A DNA stretch of 64,000 nt, taken from NCBI GenBank assembly GCA_032622095.1, contig CP136066.1:100585319-100649318 (forward strand). Direction: 5' to 3'. The position numbers and the translations under genes were made by a program. Under the pieces are notes generated by a model, which saw nothing but the letters and a program-made list of their open reading frames with translations, had not been told where the DNA came from and did no database searches. Source of the stretch: Siphonodentalium dalli. Lineage: Eukaryota > Mollusca > Scaphopoda > Gadilida > Siphonodentaliidae. Below are positions 31,594 to 44,284 of the stretch, piece by piece (the first letter of the stretch is position 1; each line of letters starts with the position of its first letter).

Positions 31594-33248
31594 GGGGAGA
31601 CCGGGGCATGTTGGAACGTGGGGTATATTGAAACACCCCACCTCTCTTGTTAAAAAATAAAACAGCATCTACAATTGCCACTTATTTGTGGAAAACACTC
31701 TTGTATGCACAAATAAAAAAAAAATTCTAACTATTCTCGGAATGGCGTAAGAGATTAGCACAAAAATCGTTTTTGGGGGCATAAAGTAATTTCTTAGATT
31801 TTCAGGTTAAATTATGTCAGTTGATCCAGTTTCATTTCATTTCAGTCATAAATAAAAAAAATACCCATTAATTAGTGTCTTTCCAAGATCGTGTACCATT
31901 AGACCCTTTTTCCATGTTTGGGGCATGTTGGAACACCCCATGGTGTCCCCTATAGTGCGACTTACGGGACAAACCAATCAAAATTATGCATTGAGCTAGT
32001 ATAACTAACCATTATGGAAAAAATCAGATGGCATTATGGATGAATGCATCTCAGTTGCTTGCAACCATGTCCTAAATGTGATTTCAATATGTTTTCGTTG
32101 ATGAATAATTATTTGTGTGGCAAATGGGGAGGTTTGTATCGATAGCACTAAACCCCCCTCCAAATTTTGCCTTGCCACGTCCCTCCTGTATGTGAAACGA
32201 CGTTTTCATTGGATGTGTTACGTTTTCCAATGTTGACGATTTCTCGAACATACTTTATTTCCCGGACTTAGCTATTATGTTTTATACGGGCAATTTAATA
32301 TAGTTCTTGGAATATATTAGTAGTTTTACCTCTATTATACACTGATTTCATATGTGTTCCTTACATGATCAGTGTTCTGACTTACCCCAGTCGATGTTCC
32401 AATTTGCCCCTGGTTTCAAATTAACAACGCGGGGCATGTTGGAACGAATTTATTTTCGACTTTTTCTGTGTAAAACCGAAATAGATCATATATAGAGGAT
32501 ATGAAATGAGTGTTTCTCTCATATGATATTTATGAAACGAGTCGAAGAATTTTCGTGAAAATTCGTGACGTGTTTCATAAATATCATATGAGAGAAACAC
32601 GAATTACATATTCTATTTATCATATGACACATATAACTTGATTATGATGTCCAAAACGCACACAAATCACTAAATAGCTATATTACATCGGCAGCAAAAG
32701 GTTAATGTGACGTCATTTCATTGCACCGGAAGCCCAATTACACCTGGTGAACTAGCAGAAATAATATGCACGCGAAGATATAGTGCGCTATTCTGTTCTC
32801 AGTTTGTGACATTATATCGTATGTTTATTAGATAAATACGAATTACATATTCTAGTTATCGTATAACAATGTCCAAAACTATATATTTCAAGATTATAAT
32901 TGCGAGTATTTCGGCATCGCGTTGATTGACGCGCACGAATTTGACCTGCATTTAGTTAGATATACGGCTCGGCCCCGGCTGCCATTCAGTCAATCAGAAC
33001 ACACTTTTTGTCAACAAACCAATCAAATTATCGGAAGGTGATATGAACTAGTAGTTCATATGAAATTGATTCATGACATACTTTCCAAAGTAAATAATGA
33101 TTGAGTCATATGATAAATATTGATATACCACATTTAAACTCTTTGATATACTTTATAATAATAGTTGAAAAAGGGAAGGGGCTCATGCTCACATTTCCCT
33201 GTATGTGTGATTGAATACAAAACATTCCAACATGCCCCGCTCTCCCCT
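31594..33248. mobile_element. 1.65-kb TA-flanked element
   Basis: The left end is TA then GGGGAGACCGGGGCATGTTG (31594), and the right end is its inverted copy GGGGAGAGCGGGGCATGTTG, followed by TA. The word GGGGCATGTTGGAAC also occurs inside at about 31918 and 32432, so the ends may have been reused. A 91-base hairpin lies at 32510-32600. No transposase frame is visible. The TA target points to a Tc1/mariner-type relative. Confidence 0.75.
32510..32600. repeat. near-perfect hairpin
   Basis: GTGTTTCTCTCATATGATAT at 32510 is mirrored at 32581-32600, with TTTATGAAAC continuing the stem on each side and a centre of about 30 bases. Confidence 0.9.
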
Positions 33249-34745
33249 ATTAATGTTCTGTTGTGGTAGTGTGGACTGTTTCCCCCAACTCGTTGTTACA
33301 AATCAAATATTGTTGTAGATCTTGCGATCTGTATAGATCTTGTATTCTGTGATTCTGGAGTTCTTGGAATCTGTGTTCTTGGCTTAGAGCTCGACACGAA
33401 GCCCTATATGATAATCCGTTATTGGAGAAATTATTTAGTAAGCCCGTGGAGTACAAGTTAACATGCAGACAACTCCGTTACAAAACGGTATGATTTAATC
33501 ATAAAAGTATCTTCTCAGATGTGAATACAAGTATTAATAGACTATCAATGATGATAATCCACTGTAGGTCTGTGTGGGTAGCACTATCAGAATGTATAAG
33601 GCCTGATATACTTCCAACTTGGAAATGACAATTAGGCAATTCTCCAAATGTCTAAGAAATATCCAAAGACAAGGGTGACACTCCGAAAAACCCTGTACGT
33701 ACCAAGACTTGGCACAAATGTCAACCAGCATGGAAACCTGCGCACCTGCCAATTTGAGTTCAGTCGGAGTAATTTTTGCAGAGTTATTGCCATTTTTCGA
33801 CAAATGTTTTATGTTTTTATTTTAGAGTCATTGACTCTTTCTCGACACATTGAAGATATCCAACATATTTAGTGAATATGCACTTTGTATCATATTGGTG
33901 TAATCAATTCCTCCTACAGTTTGTAGTATAGGGATCTGAAACCCATAAATCATTCAAAGCCACCTTCGTCGGGGGACATATTTGTCAGCAACCTTTTATT
34001 CATCCAATTTATTGCAAACTTCATGAAAAAATTTGTTCCGAATGAAGAAGTAAATATTTACAATTGGACATATATAATTCTTTCATAGTGTTTTCTGAAA
34101 TGGTTCGATCTGCGTGTCTTGGCATATTCGGTAATATTAGTTGAATGCTGCATTATTTCAGTGAACAGCACCTGGGTACTCATCGGTTTGACTCACTGAA
34201 ATAAGTACATAAAATGTCTTTAATTTTAAGCAGTCAGAATATGTGCACATACATTCATGAAAAGATGTGTTACATGTACATGTATAATTTAATGCAAATA
34301 ATCAATATCACACACCAAACAACAATAAAAAACAAACACTAATACGCACATGTTTGAATATCAAAAGATACGTAAACGTGGTTCACGATTAGATAGCGAT
34401 TGGTTTACAATAAGCGAGATCACTAAGTCACATCCATGTTGAATTCATCCAGCCCCCTTTCCACAGTTTAAGTGGTACAGGTCAAAGTCCTGGAGTTGCT
34501 TTCCATATATGGAATTCATGAATATTCAAAACTCCATATATGGAATATGGTTACGACTCAGTGACAGGATTTATCGCGATCACATGTGTCACATGATGTT
34601 AGGAGGTTTAGGCGGCTCTTTAAAAACACGTTTGTTTAACAATTGTTTTTAAAACACTCCTGTACTTGTTAGGTGCAATGAATTAGACAAAACTGTTTTT
34701 TAATTTCTGACTATCTGTTAAATAGGTTATTTAGTCAATATCATC
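33249..34745. other. no recognisable feature
   Basis: About 1.5 kb of mixed AT-rich sequence. Small frames overlap on both strands near 33534-33872. A repeated CCATATATGGAA word occurs at 34505 and 34532. No gene seen. Confidence 0.45.
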
Positions 34746-35321
34746 CAGGGTTCGCGCTGCCACTTGCCAAATTTGCCAACGGCAAAAATAATTCACATTG
34801 GCAAAAAAAATTCATTTGGTAAAAGTTTTGGCAAGTCACTTTTTAATTCCTCAAGACGGCTGACAAATATTGGTCAATCAATACCATTCATTTCAGGAAA
34901 CTCTTACACTATAACTATATTAGTGGTGTTTTATATGGTTCAGGAAAAGTTAACACCGCAGTTAATATGATAGCTTTTATATATAGTATCGATGGGTGGA
35001 TTGATTACCCCTATTTAGTGTGGTGGTGTTTACATAGCTAATCCTCTTGTGATGTGCCCTTCTAATGAACCAATCCTGCTATCATTTTATTGTTCTGTGA
35101 TTGGTTTACTTTTGTATGATAAACCACAATAGAGATGAGAGTATAATTATTAACTAACTGCTTTCCGATATCAAAAGTAATTCAACCGTGAGTATAGAAA
35201 CATAAGACTTAATGTCACAGAAAATGGTACTATCAGGGATAGCATTTGGTAAATTCTAAATGAATTTGGCAAAAAATATTTTCATTTGGCAAAAGTAAAT
35301 TTCGGTCCAGCGCTGACCCTG
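34746..35321. mobile_element. MITE with CAGGGTTCGCGCTG ends
   Basis: The left end is CAGGGTTCGCGCTG and the right end inverted is CAGGGTCAGCGCTGG. GGCAAA/TTTGCC words cluster just inside both ends. The flanks ATATCATC and ATATATTC are similar over 8 bases, so an hAT-type target duplication is possible but decayed. Confidence 0.7.
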
Positions 35322-35725
35322 ATATATTCATACCAAAAGGAAGGAATATTTCTTTTATAACTATATTTAGTAGTGGCTAGTTGGCTACATTTACCCCCTT
35401 CAGATTGGATTATATTGATGAGCTATATTCTGATATTTAATCGAACACTGCGTGACACGTGCTATTCAGATTGATGTATTACCATTTTATACCTAATCAT
35501 GAACCCCAATTGGATATTGTTTTATATATATATATAATAATTGGAGTATTGGCTAACAGATGTTCTCCAGTCCAGTGCTGATTCTGTCACTGTCACTAGG
35601 TGTTCATAACAGTGACCTTGCTATTGAACACACATTTCTGTTTTTTAGATGCACTCGGCGCAGGCCGACAGATTGATTTAAGGTTCAAGTTTGATTGTTC
35701 ATTGCTGCCATCATTTGTAAAATCT

Positions 35726-36355
35726 CTACCATGCATGTTGTACGTGCTTAGACATTGTGTCTAATGAATGCCTTTTAATGGGATTTTTCACAGCCGAGTA
35801 ACTTCTAAAAATTATGGGGTCGCCATTTACTGTTGAATGCCGCTTCCTAGATTCATGAGGCTTTAGTGATGGACTTAATGTTGATTGGTCGAAAAAAGGA
35901 TTATCATGGTGATGCCGTGCCACCCTCCGCTTCCTCTCGCAGCCACCCATGCTATGCATCTTGAAAGGAGCCAAGTTGAAGATATCGTCAACTTTAGCAT
36001 GTGTAGAATCGTAGATAGAGTTACCATTTCTTTGATTTTCATCTGTTGCCAATATGGGGTCTACTTCTGTTAATTCGAAGCATTGCGATGAGGATGAACA
36101 TCGTTTCCATGGATACCCGACTTGTTCTATATTGAAGTTAGTTTGACTGCCATCGATACATGCCTTATCCATATCAACGAACACGAATGCTGAATTCCTT
36201 CTGACAGCATTGTTCATGTCCCTAGAATAACTGGCTGTTGAGATGTTGAGGTAGAGAAGTGGGTCCAACAATGTCTTCAGCATAGCAAGCAGTCCAGCGT
36301 ATTTTATCAAAGAAGTGGGAACAGGAACCTCACCCAGGTGCAACAATGAAGAAAC
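35726..36355 (-). CDS. GPCR gene, last exon (end of TM6, TM7, cytoplasmic tail)
   Basis: This exon completes the receptor that starts at 52937. The acceptor is a pyrimidine-rich stretch ending TTTCAAG (AG at 36357-36356). The exon opens with VSSLLHLGEV in phase 0, which fits the phase of the donor after CILPIH. TM7 follows: KYAGLLAMLKTLLDPLLYLN, with D-P-x-x-Y at the place of the usual N-P-x-x-Y. After it comes a tail of about 170 residues rich in S, R, H and N, with an RKR-type basic patch. Counting both exons, the protein has about 450 residues, normal for a class A receptor. The open frame continues 5' to 36412 only because no stop interrupts the intron. A poly(A) signal was not clear. Confidence 0.78.
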   Translation of the reverse strand, partial: VSSLLHLGEVPVPTSLIKYAGLLAMLKTLLDPLLYLNISTASYSRDMNNAVRRNSAFVFVDMDKACIDGSQTNFNIEQVGYPWKRCSSSSQCFELTEVDPILATDENQRNGNSIYDSTHAKVDDIFNLAPFKMHSMGGCERKRRVARHHHDNPFFDQSTLSPSLKPHESRKRHSTVNGDPIIFRSYSAVKNPIKRHSLDTMSKHVQHAW

Positions 36356-36442
36356 CTTGAAATATAGGAACATAATCTTTTTAAATGCATGGCCTTTGAC
36401 CTGTAGTATCATGTGATTAACTCACATACTAAATTTGAAGCT

Positions 36443-39027
36443 ATCAAGATTTTATCGGCTGGCCATCTGTCAGCCTTGAGCAATTTTTTTTTATAGCGCT
36501 CTAAAAAGTATACCACCCCTCAATTTTTTTCCCAGACGTAAACCCAGTTACTTGGAATTTATTGCAAATTCACATGACTAATCTAGAAAAATGTATATAT
36601 TTTCATGAAGCTAAGACATAATGACACTATTTTGGGCCAAAATTGAAACTTACCATCCAAGATGGCCACCAAAATGGCCGCCGGAAGTTGAAAATATGAC
36701 ATTTTTTCACAAATATCTTCTAGATCAGTTCATGCTGTTTGGAACTGGTTGAGTAATATGACTTTATTTTGTATTTTATATATTAACTGATCATTGGAGC
36801 AATTAAATACGCAATTATTGGGGTCCTATCCGCTTGTGATCCCTCAAAAATTCGATTTTACAGAACGCGGTATAAAATTTCACAAAAAATCACAACTGGG
36901 ATTCTAGTCATATTTCAACAAGAAATGAACATACTGTTGCAATTAAGTGAGGCATACCATTACCTATGAATATTCCAACTCACTGGAACCAATATTCTTA
37001 CTTTGGCTCAAAATGGCCGCCAAGATATGGAAAATGGTAAATATTGCCCTAGGGTGTCCTGCAATCGCTGACAAGTTGTGGTTGATGTACAAAATTGGCT
37101 ATTATGCCTTCTATACATTGAATACTAACATGTCTGCTGCACCATGGTAAATTGTTGCTGTTGTCACCACTGACATCACCAAAAATATTGGACTTTTCTC
37201 TCAAAAACTTGACATAAATATCGACAAAAATTTACTTTTCAGGTTCGGACCATTTTTCTAGTAATATGTAACTATTTTGGGATTGAAAGGTGTTTATTGT
37301 ATTGGTCTATCTTAAATGTGTCACACTACGGTGTTTATAGACCAAATAGCTCAAGATGGCTTCCAAAATTGTAACCAAATTGGTAATATATATTTTTTTT
37401 TTACATATATCATTATATATATAATCCCACTCATGACCTTACAGTCACTCCATATATACATAATCAATACATAGATGACGATGTAGCTATATCCATACAC
37501 CACATCAATGTCCATACAGGCACACCGGATGCACCCGTACAGGATACGCACAACCATACACCATACAGTGACTCCGTGCATACCGATTCACCCCACACCT
37601 GGCCATGACCTCTCCCTGTATACCTATACATCTCACTATGGGCAACACACTCATAACCATATAGTTACTCATTGTATACATATTCACATCATTCATGACA
37701 TACACTAACTCCATGTATATCTAGTCACCTCACATATGATCCTAGAGTAACTCCCTGGCTACCATCTTGGCATCCATCCTGTATCCAGTTGATATTGGTT
37801 TATCATAATGGACCAGAAGAGCCACATATTATGGTTCATCTCAGTTCCGTCTCAAAGTTCTGCCAATTTCCTTTCAATAATATGGTCAGAATCACAAAAG
37901 AGGTTCTCCCCAAATTCCATACTTTAAAATGAATTTGTCATACCCCATACGGAACTGGGACAACCATAATAGAACAGTTAGTTGTCAGTTAATTAACTAA
38001 CACGTATAATAACCAAGTGAGTCACAATTTGCTACATTTTCGGATAACGCAGAGAATAATGTTATATATATAATGTTATAATGATATATGTACAAAAATA
38101 ACTTATTACCAATTTGGTTGCCATTTTGGAAGCCACCTTGAGCAATTTGGTCTATAAACACCGTAGTGTGACACATTTAAGATAGACCAATACAATAAAC
38201 ACCTTTCAATCCAAAGATAGTTACATATTACAAGAAAAAATGGTCCAAACCTGAAAAGTTAATTTTTGCCGATATTTATGTCAAGTTTTTGAGACAAAAG
38301 TCCAATATTTTTGGTGATGTCAGTGGTGACAACAGTAACAATTAACCATGGTGCAGCAGACATGTTAGTATTCAATGTATAGAAGGCATAATAGCCAATT
38401 TTGTACATCAACCACAACTTGTCAGCGATTGCAGGACACCCTAGGGCAATATTTACCATTTTTCATATTTTGGCGGCCATTTTGGCAGCCATTTTGAGCC
38501 AAAGTAAGAATTTTGGTTCCAGTGAGTTGGAATATTTATAGGTGATGGTATGCCTCACTTAATTGCAACCTTCTGTTCATTTCTTGTTGAAATGTGACTA
38601 GAATCCCAGTTGTGATTTTTTGTGAAATTTTATACCGCGTTCTGTAAAATCGAATTTTTGAGGGATCACAAGCGGACAGGACCACAATAATTGCATATTT
38701 AATTGCTCCAATGATCAGTTAATATAAAAAATACAAAATAAAGTCATATTACTTAAACAGTTCCAAACATCATGAACTGATCTAGAAGATATTTGTGAAA
38801 AAATGTCATATTTTCAACTTCCGGCGGCCATTTTGGTGGCCATCTTGGATGGTGAGCTTCATGAAAATATATACATTTTTCTAGATTAGTCATGTGAATT
38901 TGCAACAAATTCCAAGTAACTGGTTTTACATCTGGGAAAAAATTGGGGGGGGGGGGGTATACTTTTTAGGGCGCTATCAAAATAAATTGCTCAAGGCTGA
39001 CAGATGGCCAGCCGATAAAATCTTGAT
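36443..39027. mobile_element. 2.6-kb foldback element with 930-bp arms
   Basis: The left end ATCAAGATTTTATCGGCTGG at 36443 is mirrored at 39008-39027, and the match runs inward to about 37388 and 38099. The arms contain several words around AAGATGGC/GCCATTTTGG. The centre (37389-38098) is unique, with imperfect CATACAC/TCACTCCATATA words. A G run extends the right arm at 38945-38957. No target duplication is obvious, but a similar 30-base stretch (ACTAAATTTGAAGCTAT) occurs at 36428 and 39333. It sits inside the receptor intron, 87 bases before the last exon. Confidence 0.9.
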
Positions 39028-39699
39028 GTCGGATACCTGAATTTACAAAATCCGCAGAGAAAAAAACTTTATACGCGAAAACACGCATTCGTGAATTCCG
39101 GGGGGTTGGCGACCGGACTTATCACCCATGTTTATCTCACAGTCAACACTAAATAACCCAACACAAATCAAATATCATAACTATATTCTAATTAACATAT
39201 TAATAAGGTTTTGACATCGATATCATTGCGCTAAGCTCTTACGTCACTGCGTGTGCCGATAATACACATGTGTCTTAATAAAAAATAAGAGACCTGGTTT
39301 AGGTGATAATTATATGTGATAAATCCACTTACTAAATTTGAAAGCTATATGATAACCATAGCTTGAGTTATTCGGCAATAAATAATCAGCGAATTCTAAG
39401 TAAGAAAGGGGCATAACTACACCAGAAATGGTCGGACCGGCCCCGATATGGTGGTCACATACCAAATTTCATCAACTTCTGTCAAATACTATTAAAGTTA
39501 TCATCCGGTAACAAATGTTTGTGATGGCCATATACCTGCCAAAAGACACTTGTGGTGCATTATATTGTTATCTCGACCGGAGAATTGTTTTTTAAAGAGA
39601 AAATGTTTGTTGCTCGGATGATAACTTGAATAGTATTCGACATTAGTTTGTTTTCATTTCAAATCATTGACTTCCGGTACTCCCATAGGCTCAGTCCCA
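39028..39699. other. intronic sequence, nothing recognised
   Basis: AT-rich with no repeat partner except the short stretch at 39317-39345 noted with the foldback element. Confidence 0.45.
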
Positions 39700-40240
39700 T
39701 TGAATATTATATGTGGAACCAGGGCCGTGGCTAGAAAGTCTCTGTGGGGGGGGGGGGGGGGGGGGGCGGGTTGTTCACCTTGCGGAAATTCCAACTGCAC
39801 CCCCACCCCTGAATCAGAAATCAGAATCAGACCAAACACGAGTTTTGCGTAATTCCATTTGCACCCCACCCCCTTGCACCTCAGTGCTCTGGCCTAATAT
39901 CCTATATATTCATAAACCATGGTTCTATATTCCCGGTATGAGAACATTCAGATATTTTAACCTGAAAAAATTGCATAAATCCTAACATTCTAGTGGTGTA
40001 ACTCCAAACAAATGCACACGGCTACGGGCAAGAGACCAGGGCCCTATACTATAGAACACAATTATTGTAATCACAAGCTTCTGTGGGGCACACAAAAGGT
40101 GTCGATTACCATAGACCTTCACTCTTATTCTAACAGTGTATAGGCGACTTCTTGTAAATTCCGCGTTCACATGCATGGTGACCAATAAAATAATAGGTTT
40201 TTCACATGTGACTTGATTGACCAATGAAAAAATGATTCAT
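39700..40240. repeat. MITE family E relative, with G run
   Basis: Starts CAGGGCCGTGGCTAGAAAGT, followed by a G run (39745-39766), then TTCACCTTGCGGAAATTCCA and GATATTTTAACCTGAAAAA. The same order of words is seen at 47790-47960. The tail (40030-40075) is an inverted match to 44285-44330 (CTTGTGATTACAAT and GTATAGGGCCCTGG). Confidence 0.7.
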
Positions 40241-41547
40241 CGGAGACACTGATTGATATGTTATCGCTAGTGCATAGGTAATATGTGTTCAATTGGATTA
40301 GTGGTAATCGGTATCCTTTAAATAATCGCTTAGTGAGTCCACCGCAACCGTTCGTGCATTGTGTTATATTTCATCAATGGTTATCGTCTTTTCCAACAAT
40401 TCAAGTCGTACGATGTATTTCAATTTCTAGTTGGTTTGTCATTCAGAATCGCTGGAGTATTCTATTGATAATATGTACAAGAGACGTAGCTAGAAGGTCT
40501 CAGGTGCAGGTTTAAACTCCAAGTTGTGTACCCCCAAAGGATACCCTCGAACAACGTCCCTGCACGAATGTAATAATTGGTTAATACTCCAATACAGACT
40601 TTAGGTTGTTTGCCATGAGACAACCACTTGATTGCCGCAGTGTGAATGCCATTCTGATCAAACCCAATCACCCATCGGCAATGAGCCCACAAGCACACGG
40701 GTATAATCTACAATATTACAATCAATCAATAGTTTATTTCTTATAAATCATACATTGTATGACATAAAGAAAGTACATATATAGACAGACCGACCCCTGG
40801 TTCACATTTAACTAAACAATCATTGAATCATTACAATCATTACAACGAACTTTGAAGGATAATTATGACATGTATATGCACTTATAGAACAACATAATAA
40901 AGGTGGGGGTCGGTCCAAATATAAACAATTGCATGCGTCGGTCCTTGTGGACAAAATATCTCTCGACTTCGAGTATAAACGGTATAATAGCTATAAATGA
41001 ATAGAATATATTAAATAATATGGATTAATTGTATAATTTATGTATATAGCGCTGATTACTAGCATTCCCCACAGATGTGCGAAACATGGCGTCGGCGTCG
41101 GTCGATATCCCGGACCTACCCATGCATGGACAATTGTCCAGTACATGCGGAGTCCCGGAACTCATCCGCCACCGACGACCGGTCCACACATCCATGAAGG
41201 AATGTAGATATTCGAGTTAAATAGCATATAGTTAACATGCATATCGATACTTTCGGACCAGGAGTGTCGGGTATTCTGTGTTACACCCAGATCAGTGTGA
41301 TTTTGCGCTCCGTATATACCTACTATACTCCCGATTTAAGGGGTTGCAGGAGGAGCTACTGCGAAACCAACCATATGACGTGCATGGTTGGTTCGCCACC
41401 AGTGGGTCAACCTGACTCAGTGGCCCACTAGCCATGCTGCTCTGTAAACTTGGGGGGGGGGGGGGGGTGAGAGTGGCATATGCGTGGAGATATACGTATA
41501 AATGACATTCATGGGTATGTATCTGCAAGTATAAAGTAATCCTATCA
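40241..41547. other. intronic sequence with LINE-like 3' tail and short E-family relic
   Basis: 40470-40525 resembles the start of family E (GACGTAGCTAGAAGGTCTC). 40715-41040 begins, on the minus strand, with a tail ending AAATAAACTATTGATTGATT, as LINE 3' ends often do, but no coding part is attached. A G run lies at 41452-41467. No gene seen. Confidence 0.4.
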
Positions 41548-42573
41548 TCTATTATATATATTGAAAGATCTGTGTGTGTGTGTGTGTATCTGTCTGTGTG
41601 TGTGTGTGTAATCGATGAACTCAAAAACGACCGACCCGATTTCGATGAAACTTGGTAGGTGGGGGTATTTTCGGCCGGGGGTTAACATAGGCCTATTGAT
41701 TTGCCCGTGCGACGTGACATTGACCTTCAAAACTCATATATCGGGATCCGCAGTGCTATCACGCCGGATTTAGCACTGCGATGCAGGGAGGATAACTCTA
41801 TATCCATACGTCGACGAACGTTAGCAATTTGCAGGCATGCAATTACGCATCGTGTATTTTTCCCAAAATTATAACATTTACAATACATATTGTCAATTTG
41901 CAGGCTATTAAAAATCGTGCATCTATCCCAAAATATATCATTTATTACAATTAACAAAGCTAATATTCTTAGGTCTATTGTCGATAGATTTATTTTTTGT
42001 ATATTCACACCACGCATAGGCTCAAGGTGTTTACATTTACCCCGCGGGTCTGGAATCTCATCCAAGAATCCATTTAGCTGAAATGATACTTCGTTGTTGC
42101 GAAATGGAATCTACCGGTGGCCCCAAGCCGTCAATGTCAACAACATCGAAATTGTTCAACTTTGACTGCGAGAAAATAATTAGTTAAAATTTACCACACA
42201 ATGCTAATTTATCTTTACGTTGAAGCTTGATAATTAATGAGCGTGTGTATATGAGGCGCGTTTACATACTTTAGTGGAAATCAAATCGGGTAAAACTGGC
42301 GGATTTTTACGGACGAAATTTGATACATAGGGTATCTCGGTATCCGCTGGGCCGATTTCCCGGTATCCGCTTGCCCAATTTCCACCATTTTTGGGGTGTT
42401 GGTGTTGGAAAATTGCCAGACGGATTTTGGCAAAATTTGATACTTAGTGGACCATAGTGGTAATTGTTTCCAGGGAGTGTTTTGGACGGGTCAAATCGTG
42501 ACCCCACCTGACCTTGACCTTCAAAATGGTCAATTCAATGTCAAAGCCCGGACGAAGTCGGGTCACCTTCTAG
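41548..42573 (+). mobile_element. non-autonomous Helitron, copy 3 (front half of a dimer)
   Basis: TC start after a host A, ends CTAG at 42570-42573 with the hairpin CCCGGACGAAGTCGGG. The middle (about 41715-42200) differs from the other copies and may be an older insertion or a captured stretch. Confidence 0.88.
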
Positions 42574-43348
42574 TCTATTATATATTTTGGAAGATCTGTT
42601 TGTTTGTTTGTGTGTGTGTGTGTAATCGATGAACTCGAAAACGGCCGACCCGATTTCGATGAAACTTGGTATGTGGGGGTATCTTCGGGTCAGGAGTAAC
42701 ATAGGCCTATTGATTTTCAGATCCGAGGTCAACTTTTCACGTGCCGAGGTAAAATCTGTTTTACGCTGTGTTACGGGACTTTCATTTGAGTTCGGTGCTT
42801 ACAAATCGATTCGAAACAGCGCGAATAATTAAATGCCAGTCATAATAATGACACTGTGAGAATCTTTCTTGTTTCCTCTTTCCAACGATATATAATGCGT
42901 ATGTATCCGTTTTAGTTATCTGCCTCAATTATCAAGAAGAAGTGGTACTATCTTCCATCAGGATAAAAACAATGCGTAACTTCTATGACGTCGTTAGAGG
43001 TCATAACGTTAGATCACGTTAACGCTTAACCGGTCGATGCATTTGACTGTTTCAGACGTCTTGGCGATATCTCGGGCACGTTGAAACTTGGTAATTAATG
43101 AGCGTGTGTATATGAGGCGCGTTTATATACTTGAGTGGAAATCAAATCGGGTTAAACTGGCGGATTTTTACGGACGAAATTTGATGCATATGGTATCTCG
43201 GTGTACGTATCCGCTGGGCCGATTTCCGGGTATCCGCTGGGCCGATTTCCACCATTTTTGGGGTGTTGGTGTTTGACCCCACCTGACCTTGACCTTCAAA
43301 ATGGTCAATTCAAGGTCAAAGCCCGGACGAAGTCGGGTCACCTTCTAG
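42574..43348 (+). mobile_element. non-autonomous Helitron, copy 4 (back half of a dimer)
   Basis: Begins immediately after the CTAG of copy 3, without the A that independent insertions show. Ends CTAG before T at 43349. It is shorter (775 bp) than the copies at 21-22 kb because part of the 3' module set is missing. Confidence 0.9.
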
Positions 43349-43354
43349 TTCTAT

Positions 43355-44226
43355 ATATATAAGAAATATTTCGCCTCTATCAGAAATCTACAGATATTTC
43401 GCACTACTGACTTGTTCTGGATGGACATAAGTTGTCGCATTTTTTCCACGGTCGGGTTTGTGTAGTAATATCTAGCTATAAACTTTTGACGTATGTGTGA
43501 TAATTTTTGGCAAGTCAATAAGAAATGATATTCATCTCCAACAGATATGTTACATAAATTACATTGCCTTTTGTCTAGGTCTATTCCCTTCCAATCTCCG
43601 ACTTCAACCGGTAACCTATGATTTCGTGTTCTGAAACGTATTAAAGCTACGACTTCTCGCTTTTTCAAGTATGTAAGATAGTGTTCTTGCGTGTGATGCT
43701 CTTTAATTAATCGATAAAAACGGAACTTAGAAGAACTGAATGCGCCATACCATTCCTGAAGATAAATATCACGCGTTCTCTGCTTTACTGTGCTGTTTAA
43801 CCAGTTCAGGTTGACATATTGTGAGAAGAAAATTGATCCCATTCCTAAATCATTAAAAATATTTTACACCCTGGTTATCCAGTCCATGCGCCCACGCCTT
43901 TGATTGGTTGTACGGCTTTTACTACTATATAGGCTACAATAAAGCATAAACCTTATCTTTGTTTGTTTACCCATCATCAGTTTGGACCAAAAATTGATAA
44001 TTCGTTGCTTGATTCGTGTCTCTATGGGGAACAATCCACCGTAGACCATTACTGATGGTGTTGTGGTCTTCAAATTGAGTATAATCTTCAGAAACCATAA
44101 TTCAGTAGTATTTATAATAGCAATATTTCCCACACCCCATACTTCAGAACCATATAACAAAATAGGAACAACTGTTTTCTCGTAAAGATCCAAGACACAT
44201 GAAATTGAAAGGTTCAATTTCCGCAT
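43355..44226 (-). mobile_element. 5'-truncated LINE fragment (C-terminal ORF2)
   Basis: Two minus-strand frames (43864-44226, then 43351-43842) give VVPILLYGSEVWGVGN, LKIILNLKTTTPSVMVYGG and IETRIKQRIINFWSKLM, then RTRNHRLPVEVGDWKGI and a C-x2-C...H...C knuckle (CNLCNISVGDEYHFLLTC). The arrangement is the same as in the fragment at 24841-25566, and the two are diverged members of one LINE group. There is a frame change between the halves. Confidence 0.85.
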
Positions 44227-44284
44227 TTTACAAATTAATCCAGTACAGTGGTCTATTGCACTTGCCCGCCTCCTGTGTACCTCC

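Noticed and set aside
39654-39985. Overlapping frames with glycine or proline runs
   Set aside because: They are caused by a G homopolymer in a MITE.
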